In this document: positions 1-9,177 of the stretch, piece by piece
How the letters are laid out: each line of letters begins with the position of its first letter
Position numbering within the stretch: position 1 is the stretch's first letter
Origin: Centrapalus pauciflorus
Lineage: Eukaryota > Streptophyta > Magnoliopsida > Asterales > Asteraceae
Assembly (NCBI GenBank): GCA_020465985.1
Contig: JAANYP010004337.1
Span: forward strand, 1,445,835-1,509,834
DNA: 64,000 bases
Direction: 5' to 3'
Program-made: the position numbers and the translations under genes
Notes under the pieces: generated by a model
What the model saw: only the letters and a program-made list of their open reading frames with translations
Told to the model about the DNA's origin: nothing
Database searches by the model: none

Positions 1-2018
1 TGAGTCTTGCCTTGTTACGAGTAACTATGCCCCGATCATCCCTTTTTCACTTAAAGACCCATTTGGTCCCTATATCAAATTCTCCACGAGGCAAAGGCAC
101 TAACTCCCCGACTTTTAGCTTTCTGAACTGTGAAAGTTCCTCTTGCATAGCTTCAACCCAAGATTTATCCTTCAGAGCCATTTGCACATTCTTTGGCTCA
201 ACTTGTGAAATGAAACACGAGTATAAGCAAGTGTGAAATGCCTCAGAGTCGTTAATCATTGATAACAGCACTGTGTTACTATTCACACTACTCCTAGTTC
301 TCACACCGGCATTTGGATTCCCTATGATGTCTTCAATCGGATGATCCTTATTTACCCTCGATGTTTCAGTTGCATCAACCGGAAGATTATCTCCCAAATT
401 TAATCCTATTTCGCCTAATGGGGGTGTGACTTTAGACGGAACATACTCCTCATGATCATTGTCTTCTGAGCTGAATTTTTTGTCTGATTCTCACCCGTAG
501 GCAACAAAGGTTCATTGTTTGTTGGGGACCCGTCTTCTGTTGATGTAGTCTCAGATGTCGTGGGAATGCTCGAATTTGGAAAAACTCTACCCTCGTCGTT
601 AAGATTTAAGTATGAATAGTCGTTTTCCACCGATCCTGCATTACCACTAAACGAAATGTTAAATGATTCAAACACAGAGTCATAATCAAATAACCATTCT
701 GGACCAATTTGGGGTTCATGTGAATAACTTGTCACATCAATGTTAAACATAATTTCAACAGTACTAGTAGTTTTATTAAAAACCCTCTTGTTTGGTGAGT
801 TTGGGACACAACCTAGGAAGTATCCTTCGTCAGCCTTTTCACCAAACTTAGGTTGATGTTTTGTTTTTAATAAAGTATATGGCACCCCAAACGGTTCAAA
901 GCCAGTTAGATTCGGTGGTCTTTTATTCAGAATTTCATAACAAGTTTTGTTCAATGATTTAACAATAAGTACTCTATTTAAGACATGACACGCGATATTC
1001 ACTGCCTCCCCCCAAAACATAGTAGAAAGCTTTGAATCCGAGAGCATAGTCTTTCCTACTTCAATCAAAGTCATGTTTTTACATTCTGCCACCCAATTTT
1101 GTTGTGGCTCATAAGGTGCACTAAATTGATGCACTATGCCTTTAGTTAAGCAATATACACCAGTTATGGCATTTTTTAATTCTGTTCCGTTATCACTTCT
1201 GATACGTTTTACCCTTTTCCCGTATGAGTTCTCAACTTGGTCTAAGAACCCAATCAGCGTGCCTGCTGTCTCGTCCTTTGTACCTAGATAGAAAACCCAA
1301 GAAAATCGTGAGTAATCATCAGTAATAACTAAACAGTACCAAGTCCAACCTATACTCCTTTTGTTGATCGGCCCGAAAAGATCCATATGCAGTAAATCGA
1401 AGGTGGAAGCGATTGAATTCTGAGTCTTCGATTTGTGTGACTTCTTATGTTGTTTTCCTTCTTGCATGGTACACACTTATCTTCAAACTGAAAACTCTTC
1501 AATGGAACACCTTGTACAAGGCCACTTTTTGTGATGAAATTCATCTTCCTTAAGTGCAAGTGTGTTATACGTCTGTGTCACAGTAAAGATTCGGACTCTG
1601 ATGCTTTTGATAGTAGACAAATAGATACCATTGATGAATATGCTACCGACATGTCCATCATGTACATATCATTCAACCTTGGAGCTTTCATCATAATCCA
1701 CTCTTTAGGTATCTTGAATCTCAGCTTTAGCACTAACGCTTCTTTATCAGTAAAAAGGACTGAATGTTGTTTATCACATATCTGAGAGACACTAATGAGA
1801 TTGTGATCAAGTTTATCTACATAGTAAACTTGATCAAGAGTGATTGTCCCATTAGTGACTACTCTTGTTCCAGTGACATTGCCTCCTTTATTCCCAGCAA
1901 ATGATACAAACCCCTTGTTCCCACTCTTGAAGTCCATCAGTAGACTTCTTTCCCCAGTCATGTGATGAGAGAAACCACTATCTATGAACCATTTGTTGTT
2001 AAGACCTGTAGTTAACTC
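1..2018 (-). pseudogene. SireA-1 pol remnant (protease, integrase, start of RT)
   Basis: Degenerate pol of family A. Reading right to left, it shows the end of protease (HMTGERSLL-like segment near 1960), the GAG-pre-integrase finger (about 1350-1560), and the integrase core at 415-1476. The core keeps DDYSRF and RSDNGTE, and a glutamate in a degraded VAECKN segment where relatives have VAERKN. The start of RT (TKWVFK) lies at 47-130. At least three frame breaks (near 1570, 1480 and 405) separate the open segments. It would have encoded the enzymes that process, copy and integrate the element. The window edge cuts RT before the catalytic YVDD. Clearly a dead copy. Confidence 0.85.
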
Positions 2019-2100
2019 CTGCGCATGAAAGAAAATGAATTAGTTATCACGAGGAACCCAAGCCATGACTGACTTGGTAATACCATTCTCTTCCACATAC
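2019..2100 (-). other. Candidate gag/pol intron, SireA-1
   Basis: Same layout as in SireA-2: GTATGT at 2100-2095, an alternative GTGGAA at 2096, the AACTAA stop/branch-like segment near 2040-2045, a T-rich stretch, and CAG at 2021-2019. The two possible lengths are 82 and 78 bases, as in the other A copies. No transcript evidence is available here. Confidence 0.4.
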
Positions 2101-3617
2101 TTGAACTCTTTCAAATACTCGTCTCTCCTTTCAGGTGACTTGGGTTTTTGATTAAGAACTCGTTGTGGAGCTGAGTGATTAATATTCACTCTTGGCCTCT
2201 GGGTTGTCATTTGCTATGGAGCCCTAGAGTAATTTCGGTTATAGTGCATTTCATTATGATAACCCTGGACTCTACCTGGTGTCTGATGTCAGTTAGGAGT
2301 ATGAGACCTAACTAGAGTATAACTCCTCTTAGGGGTACTATTCCTAATGACGGATTGTGGTCCAGACCTTGATTGACTAGGGACTCTATTTGGTGAATTT
2401 GTCCAAATCCCTTTATTCTGTCTGATTGACACCAGTATTTGCCTAGCACCAGATTTTAAGGCTTGTTGTTCTTTCTTCCCTACAATAGGTGTAGACTCTG
2501 GCTTCTTATAGGGACAATAGAAGCAACATGACCTTTTTCATGACACCTAAAACAAGACATTTTGTCTATAGGCTTCTTATATGCACTCTTTGACTTAGGA
2601 GTCTCGCTAACGTCCTTTTCTTTTGTTTCAACTACTGTGTTTAACACCTCTTGGTTAGTATCAATCACAGTATTTGCCTCTTCTAGTTTTACTCCACTAG
2701 TAGACTGCAGAAACTTAACAGTTTTCTTAAACTTAGGGGTTGTTGTTGACACCTTAGTTGTTGATGCCTTATCAGTCTCGGTTACTATTACTTCCTCTGA
2801 TTCAACCGTTTCTGTGGACTTATCCTGAAGAGACACATAGTTGCTATTGAACGGTGGAGGGACATCCTGATATCCTAGGCCCACTGGTTTCTTACACTGT
2901 CTCCGCAACTCTAAGATTTTGCCTAGGTTCAGGGATGAGTTCCTAAACTTTTCAAGTTTACTATTAACCTCTGCAACCTTAACCCTAGCCTCAGCTAATT
3001 CTTTATCTTTTAGTGAGATCTCTTTGGTCAATGACTCTATATGCTCATAAATTAGCTCATTCCTAATACAATGCTCACTCAGTTTGTCTTTCAGAGCTAC
3101 TGCATCTTGAGCGTCAGCTTTCATTCTAGCCCTAAGATCTTCCTTAATATCTAGCAGACTAGCATTATCAGATTTTAAGGATTGGATTTGAGCTGTCATG
3201 GATGCATGTGATTCTAGCACTAGGTTCAATTTTTCATTTAACATAGTACATAAAACACATAAATCATGAAACGCAGAAAAGTTAAGAGATACCTTTTTCC
3301 GATCAGACTCCACGTTGGCCATTTGAGCTGCAAACTCTAGAGGGGTCTGCTCCTCAGATTTTTCCAATATCAAATAATTTGTATCGAACTGCTGTGTGTC
3401 CTGCTTTTCTACTTCAGCTTTGCCATCAGTCTCAGTTACCTCAGCCATAAAAGCTCTGGCATTAGACTCCAGATGAGAACTCCAACCATAGGTACCGTCT
3501 AGCTGTCTGTTAGAAGATACATTCGTTAACAACCCAGCGATTGCAGCTTGATTCCCGGAACCACCATGATTCTGTCGTCCCTAATTCTGATAGTTCTCAA
3601 CCTTTGGCCTTTGACAT
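2040..3617 (-). pseudogene. SireA-1 gag remnant
   Basis: C-terminal two thirds of a family A gag, the structural protein of the virus-like particle. The longest open stretch is 2480-3532. It shows a Q/N-poor linker, a heptad-like helical region (about 2930-3250), the conserved segment around PVGLGYQ, and a second zinc knuckle that begins normally (CFRCHEKGHVAS, about 2505-2555). A one-base loss then frameshifts the knuckle before its last cysteine. From 2040 to 2470 the frame carries further stops. The ancestral stop codon is at 2040-2042 and is followed downstream by the pyrimidine-rich CAG acceptor seen in the other copies. The first zinc knuckle is cut by C-1. Confidence 0.8.
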
Positions 3618-4328
3618 TGTTAGGCACAAAAAGGCCTCAGTCAAATCTGCTCTACATCTTAGACGGAGATTATTAATCAAACCTCTTTAATGCACTTTAA
3701 GGTATAATTTAAAGCCTGTTAATGCCTTATTAAAACCTGATAAGTGATTTGCAATATTAGTCAAAGTTGTTTACCCTGTTGCATTTGTTATAACTAAGGC
3801 AGACTGTCCAATCTGTTCTACTCTGATGAAAAGGCTGGACAAAAACTGTCTACGCTGCTCTAACCTATTGAGCAGTTTGGACAAATTCTAAATGTTCTGT
3901 ACTTTGTGAACAGAACATGTTCTTTGTGAACAGGCTAAAAACTTTATGGAATATGTTTCCATGTCCTCATGTATTGTCTTGGACCAAGAGATCAGTTTAC
4001 AAAGTCGAAGACAAGGTGGAAAAACAGAAGCTGCTAAGACTGCTTACACTGTTCTGTTAAATAAAGACAAAGTAGATATTTGAAATGGGTGACAGACCAT
4101 TTTTTATATCAAAATGGCCATAACAGAAGATGAAAGTTTTAAAGTTCACATTCCTTTTTTGGTAAAAGAAACCTACATCAGAGACAAAAAGGAAAAGACA
4201 AAGATTCTGCAATGTAAAGACAATACTGCTTTGTCAGAGCATGCAGAAAAGTATTCTTGTCTTTTTGGAAAGACATTCCACTATCTCCATGTCCAATGAG
4301 GAAGCTTCACTGGGATTCTCAGTGAGAG

Positions 4329-4335
4329 TATAAAA
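4329..4335 (+). promoter_or_regulatory. TATA box in SireC-1 LTR
   Basis: TATAAAA followed by an A run, about 560 bases before the LTR end and just before the duplicated block. Position is reasonable for the LTR promoter; function is inferred. Confidence 0.45.
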
Positions 4336-4352
4336 AAAAATTTCTAAGGAAT

Positions 4353-4654
4353 GTGAGAGAACCAAGAGTGTGACATTCATAACGTGCAAAGAAGTGTGTT
4401 TTCATGCATGCAAAGTCTGCTTGAATAAAACAGTAAAGTGTGTCCAAGCTGTTCTTGTTCAAGCTGTTCGTCTGTCTGTCTTGTAAACAGTGAGTTCATC
4501 TTAGTGAGAGAACCAAGAGTGTGACATTCATAACGTGCAAAGAAGTGTGTTTTCATGCATGCAATGTCTGCTTGAATAAAACAGTAAAGTGTGTCCAAGC
4601 TGTTCTTGTTCAAGCTGTCCGTCTGTCTGTCTTGTAAACAGTGAGTTCATCTTA
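4353..4654 (+). repeat. 151-bp tandem duplication in SireC-1 LTR
   Basis: Two head-to-tail copies, 4353-4503 and 4504-4654, differing at only two bases by eye. Each unit contains CCAAGCTGTTCTTGTTCAAGC and a GTCTGTCTGTC run. The block lies downstream of the TATA box, so it would lengthen the transcribed leader. Confidence 0.9.
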
Positions 4655-4894
4655 GTGAGTGTATTCATTGTAACTGGTCTGAGTGTGTCTTAGATTAGTA
4701 GAACATCTGTTATATATGTCATCTCAGCTTCAACCATTCTGCAGTTCAGGCTTGTTTGTAATTAATACTTGTTGATAATACATACAAACATTGAGAAAGT
4801 GTGTTGAATTTTTAAATAATTGTATTCACCCCCCCCCTTCCCCTCCTCTACAGCTTAGAGCAACATACTAGGGAAACCTTTTGGGACCTACAAC

Positions 4895-4910
4895 TGGTAT
4901 CAGAGCAGAT
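4895..4910 (+). other. Primer-binding site of SireC-1
   Basis: TGGTATCAGAGCAGAT, the usual copia site complementary to the 3' end of initiator methionine tRNA, two bases after the LTR. Confidence 0.85.
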
Positions 4911-4956
4911 AGAGTGTGTGTTAACTCTAGATCTCTCATTCTCCCTATTTCCCACC

Positions 4957-7702
4957 ATGGACAACAGTGCTGCCAGCTCTTCCTCTTACTATGACAATGG
5001 TTCTATGGCAAAACCTCCCAAGTTCAATCATCAGAACGTCTCTAGCTGGAAGTGCAGAATGATACTCTATTTAGAGAATCTGGATGTACAACTACCAGAG
5101 ATAGTAATGTAAGGTCCCTATATGCCAACCTCTGTTACTACTATCACTCCTGCTGCTGAAGGAGATGTTCCTGAAATTAGGACCTTTGAAAAGGCTAAAG
5201 CTCAATGGTCTGATGAAGGCAAAAGGCTGGTGGCTCTTGATGCAGAGGCTAGGAACAACCTAGTTATTTCTTCCTGATGATGTGTTCAAACAGGTTGAGA
5301 AAATGAAGACGGCATAGGAGATGTGGGATACTTTGTGTACCGTCTATGATGGTCCCACTATCACACTGGATAACAGGTTGAACAATCTTGTTAGACAGTA
5401 TGAACTATTCTTTCCAAAGCCAAAGGAGTCTCTCACTGAAACCTATACCATGTTCACTGCTCTAATCAATGATCTCAAATCTGTTAGGATCACCAAAGAC
5501 AGCTTAACAATGGTAAACAAGTTTTTGGACATTCTGCCTGAGGAATGGAACTGTTTCTCTACTATCCTCAGAAACTCAGGCACCATCAATGGTATGGATG
5601 GATCTTGTAAATCTTTATGGATCTTTACTGAATAATGAACAACCAAGGCAACAGAAAAGGAATGCCTTAGAAATGTCCAAAAGAGGTGCTGCCTTAGTGG
5701 CCAGCGTAAGACAACCTGCTGGTAAGGTGTGTGATGTGTCCACACAAGCTGATCAACAGGCTGATGATGAAATGGAAGAATTGTCTGAGGAAGAAGACTG
5801 TGCAGATCTTTGGAATGTGATGATGAGCAAATGATTTCTATGCTTGTCAGAAATATCAATAAGAAGAGGTTTGGTGGAAAGATGCTACAAAAGAAGTCAG
5901 GTGTCATAAAAAAGAAAGCATTTGACAAAACTAAGGTTGAGTGCTTTAAATGTGGCAAAACAGGCCATATAGCTGCTGACTGTGTGTCTAAAGTTGTTGG
6001 CTCCTCATCCAAACCATACAAGACAAATAAAGACGATGGCTATAGGGTTAAGTACCTAATGGCCATGGCTAAGCTGAGAAAGTTGGAAGACTCAGTGGCT
6101 TCCAACAAGCTGAAGGGACTCATGGCTCAGACATGTGACTGGGAGGAGTCTCATTCTTCATCCGATGAAGAGGACAACAATTGTCTGACGGCCAACACTT
6201 ATGTTCCCTCAACAAGCAATTTCAAACAGGACCTGGCTGAAGCTGAAGCTATCAGTAGCTTGGAGAACTAGAACACAACTATGATGTATAAGGTACAAAA
6301 TTTTATGGATTACTGTTCTGATGAAAAAGTTAAAATGTATGAATATTTACTTGTTAATTTAAAAGCTTCTATTGAGAAGCATGATGTTTTGTTGTCTGGG
6401 ATCTCTAAGTTAAAAACTGATCTTGAAACAAAAACTAATAAACTGGACAGTTTCCATAAGTTGGAAACTAAGCTTGATGAAGTAAAACACATCAACACCA
6501 TTTTATTTGAAGAAAAGAGAGAGACAGATACAAAGCATGCCAAGCTTCAAAAGATTGTTGACTCTTGGTGCCAATCTGCACAAAAAGTCAGTCATTGTAT
6601 CAGTCAACAGATCCCTGCTCAAATCCAAGCCTATCTTGGAGAGGATCTTGATACAACAGCTTCAATTGTTGAGATAAATAATTTGGAAAAAGTCTTACCC
6701 ACTCTTGGTGAGCTTCCAAGTACTTTCATTCGGAGAATAAATTGAAAGCTAGTCTAAACAAACAGGTTTGTCAGGCCTCAAAACACTGATAGTTTGTGTG
6801 AAAAAGTTTCAAAAACTAATGATGGAATGTGTTCTCCATCAAATCAGCCTGCTAAGTGCATAGCTGGTTCACACAAACCAAAGAAGGGAAAACAAGTTTA
6901 AACTGCATCTTTGGACACTAAACATGTCAACAAGACAAGTTCTGGATCTAAAGTTGATGGGAAGAAACTTGTTAACCCTTTTGATGCTGAGCATTTTGAG
7001 AAAAAGTTTTCAAAAAGTAAGCAGCCTGCTTTCAACAAGGGTATGTCTCATAGTGAAAGCAAATCTGCTGTGATTTCAAATAAGTTTTTAAATCATCGTG
7101 GAAAACTGGTAAAAAATGAAGGTAAGTCTTTCAAAACCAGAAGCAGTGATTATGTTGATAGGCAACATTCATCACATCTCAGTAAGGGCAAAGGCAAAGC
7201 CATTGCTCAACCTGAGGAAGTTGAGATTAAGTTTCCCAAACCTGTGGAAGGACAAAGGCCAATTGATCTCTTCCCTCCTAAAAAGTGGAAAGAGGACACA
7301 GGTCAAGCTATTGCTATTGAGCCTTCTACTCAAACTGTTGGTCCTTCTTAAAACAGTAATAAGTTTGCTAAACCTGCTAACAAGGCCAACAAGGATATCC
7401 CAGAATCTGTTTCTGGGAGCACTTCTTCCAAAAAGTCTAAAAAGAGAAAATGCTATAAATGTGGGAAGAAGACTCATATGGCCAAAGACTGTCCTGAAAC
7501 TAAGGACATAAGGCCTGCTGACACTGCTAGTTCCAACATTGCAAAAGCCAGCAGTGTTGGAAGTAACATGGTCATTGAGGAGAGTAGCCAAGCTGATAAA
7601 ATCCAAATTGAAAATATTATTGTAGATCTAAGTGGTCCATCAACAAATGTTGATGAAGAAGGAGAACTCATCCCTATGATGAGTTCCCCTAAAAATAACT
7701 AA
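4957..7702 (+). pseudogene. SireC-1 gag, degenerate
   Basis: Broken gag starting at the ATG at 4957 (MDNSAASSSS). Recognisable parts are the N-terminal gag domain with EMWDTLCTVYDG (about 5320) and LPEEWNCF (about 5540), and a first zinc knuckle CFKCGKTGHIAADC at about 5941-5982. A coiled-coil stretch follows at 6290-6700, then a basic low-complexity linker at 6910-7350, and a second knuckle CYKCGKKTHMAKDC at about 7450-7492. From about 5810 on a single frame continues to the end, broken by stops at 6269, 6743, 6899 and 7349. Upstream there are further stops at 5110 and 5317 and frameshifts near 5270 and 5600. The frame ends PKNN-stop at 7702. Confidence 0.85.
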
Positions 7703-7725
7703 TATTTTCTCATGACACTCTGCAG
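7649..7725 (+). other. Candidate gag/pol intron, SireC-1 (77 nt)
   Basis: A GTTGAT beginning at a Val codon (7649), a TAACTAAT segment overlapping the gag stop (7700-7702), a T/C-rich stretch and CAG at 7723-7725. The base after CAG (7726) is the first base of a pol-frame codon. The pol frame differs from the gag frame, and removal of 77 bases would match that offset. The donor is weak. This is a prediction. Confidence 0.4.
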
Positions 7726-8405
7726 GTTAAACAACCATCCCAGATTTGGTAGTTGGACAGCGGCTGCTCAGGCCACATGACATGTTGCAAGGACATGCTG
7801 TGTGATCTCAGGCCTGAAAAAGGGCCAAAAGTCACCTTTGGTGATAATGTTCCGGGATCCACAGAAGGATATGGAACCCTTCAAGCTGGTGCTGCAATAT
7901 TCAAAAGAGTAGCCTATGAGTCTGGGCTAAAACATAATCTTGTTAGCATTAGTCACCTATGTGATGCTGGCTACAATGTTAACTTTGATGATCACCTAGG
8001 GTACGTACTGGATCCCCAAGGCAAAGTTGTGCTGTGTGCACAAAGGAAGAAAGGTGTATATGTTGTGGACATGAAAACTGCTGATCCCACAACTGAAACC
8101 TGCTTTATCTCAAGAAGCAATGCAGACATGAACTGGTTATGGCACAAAAGGCTGTTACACCTAAACTTCAAGAATATCAACAAACTCTGTAAGAAAGAGT
8201 TGGTAACAAGTTTGCCTTCAATAACCTTTGTTAAGGATAAACTCTGCACAGCTTGTGAGAAAGGCAAGCATATAAAAACATCTTTTAAATCCAAGCATAA
8301 ATTTTTCTATGATACTCCTCTCTTCTTAATCCACATGGAATTGTTTGGACCTTTTAGTGCCCCAAGTCTAGGAGGTAGAAGATACACTCTAGTTATGGTT
8401 GATGA
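7726..8405 (+). pseudogene. SireC-1 pol, first part (protease to integrase core)
   Basis: Begins after the CAG acceptor. The protease carries the catalytic DSG followed by CSGHMT (from 7756), but the codon two before its Asp is a TAG (7750-7752) next to the usual Trp. It continues through the rest of protease and the GAG-pre-integrase finger (LWHKRLLHLN near 8140, CTACEKGKHIK near 8250). The start of the integrase core follows (HMELFGP near 8335), up to the first catalytic aspartate region VMVDD. SireB-1 inserted exactly here, duplicating GATGA. The remainder resumes at 19151. Confidence 0.85.
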
Positions 8406-9068
8406 TGTCAGGATCTGAATGTAACTACCTAAGATTAACTGGTTTGAATTGATCAGAGTATAAACCAATAATCTTGTATTGAATCCAAGTCCAATTAAGA
8501 AGTTTGCTGAATAACACTTAATTGTTTTAAGAAAAACTTTCAGAATCAATATCAAATAAATATAATTGAATAAACAAAACTTTTTGTATTGATAAACTCA
8601 ATGATTACAATCACCTCTAATCTGTTTGATTAGACGAAGAACACAAATTGTTCTTAGGGTTTTACAACCTTAGAGGCTTATGAAAACTTAAACAAAAAGC
8701 AATTACAAACTTGAACGTGCAGAAACTTAATTACAATAGAAAAAACTATTCTATGTATTTATAATGCTATCTGATTTTGTTTCCTTGAAGGACTCTGACT
8801 TCTCTGATAGTAGATATGCTGGAATCTTCGTGCAAATATCTCTTCCTGAATATCAGCACTTTCTGTTTATGAAACTGTTGAGCAGCTTGAATCACTAAGC
8901 AGCTTGAACATAGCAGCTTGAATGAATTTACTCTAGCAGCTTGAACTTTTATACTAGCAGCTCGAACTTCTTCAACTAACAGCATGAACTTTGTACTTAC
9001 ACAGAAAATCTACTAACAGTCTGAGAAATCTAACTAACAGCTTGAACTACTTAGAATATTTCCCAACA
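8406..9068 (-). repeat. 3' LTR of SireB-1
   Basis: 663 bp, TG...CA ends, nearly identical to 18489-19150. Because the element is on the minus strand, the U3 start is at the right end. There, 8881-9046 holds eight copies of an AGCAGCTTGAA-like motif at about 13-36 bp spacing. Confidence 0.95.
8881..9046 (-). promoter_or_regulatory. U3 array of TTCAAGCTGCT motifs (SireB-1)
   Basis: On the plus strand the unit reads AGCAGCTTGAA, at about 8881, 8899, 8912 and 8935, with variants AGCAGCTCGAA (8956), AACAGCATGAA (8979), AACAGTCTGAG (9015) and AACAGCTTGAA (9036). In element orientation this is the first part of U3, where enhancers usually lie. The same array is in the other LTR. Regulatory role is inferred from position only. 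Confidence 0.5.
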
Positions 9069-9069
9069 A

Positions 9070-9078
9070 TCTCCCCCT
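9070..9078 (-). other. 3' polypurine tract of SireB-1
   Basis: AGGGGGAGA on the minus strand, immediately inside the 3' LTR, the standard place for plus-strand DNA priming. Confidence 0.85.
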
Positions 9079-9177
9079 AACTTAAATTATTTACATAAGA
9101 CTTTAAGTTCTATACAAATAAGGAAATAAAAAACAAGTAAAACTGTTATTTACAAACCAAGGCTTCCAAAAAAAAAC

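Larger units (their letters stand above)
1..3617 (-). mobile_element. SireA-1, family A copia retrotransposon, partial
   Basis: Minus-strand fragment of a family A Sirevirus-like copia element. It holds the C-terminal part of gag, protease, integrase and the beginning of reverse transcriptase, and runs off the left edge of the window. On the right it stops inside the gag zinc-knuckle region where the C-1 LTR begins. Its remaining gag, leader and 5' LTR are not in the window. Stops and frameshifts make it inactive. Confidence 0.85.
3618..4892 (+). repeat. 5' LTR of SireC-1
   Basis: Starts TGTTAGGCAC and ends CCTACA, two bases before a primer-binding site, so it is read as a full 5' LTR of about 1275 bp. 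The flank GACAT (3613-3617) should be the target duplication; its partner is not in the window. A TATAAAA at 4329-4335 is a plausible core promoter. The segment 4353-4654 is tandemly duplicated. A C-rich run lies at about 4829-4840. Without a second LTR copy the right border is inferred from the primer site. Confidence 0.75.

Noticed and set aside
5443..6021. 192-codon open frame opposite SireC-1 gag
   Set aside because: Antisense to clearly recognisable gag sequence, including a zinc knuckle; low-complexity product.
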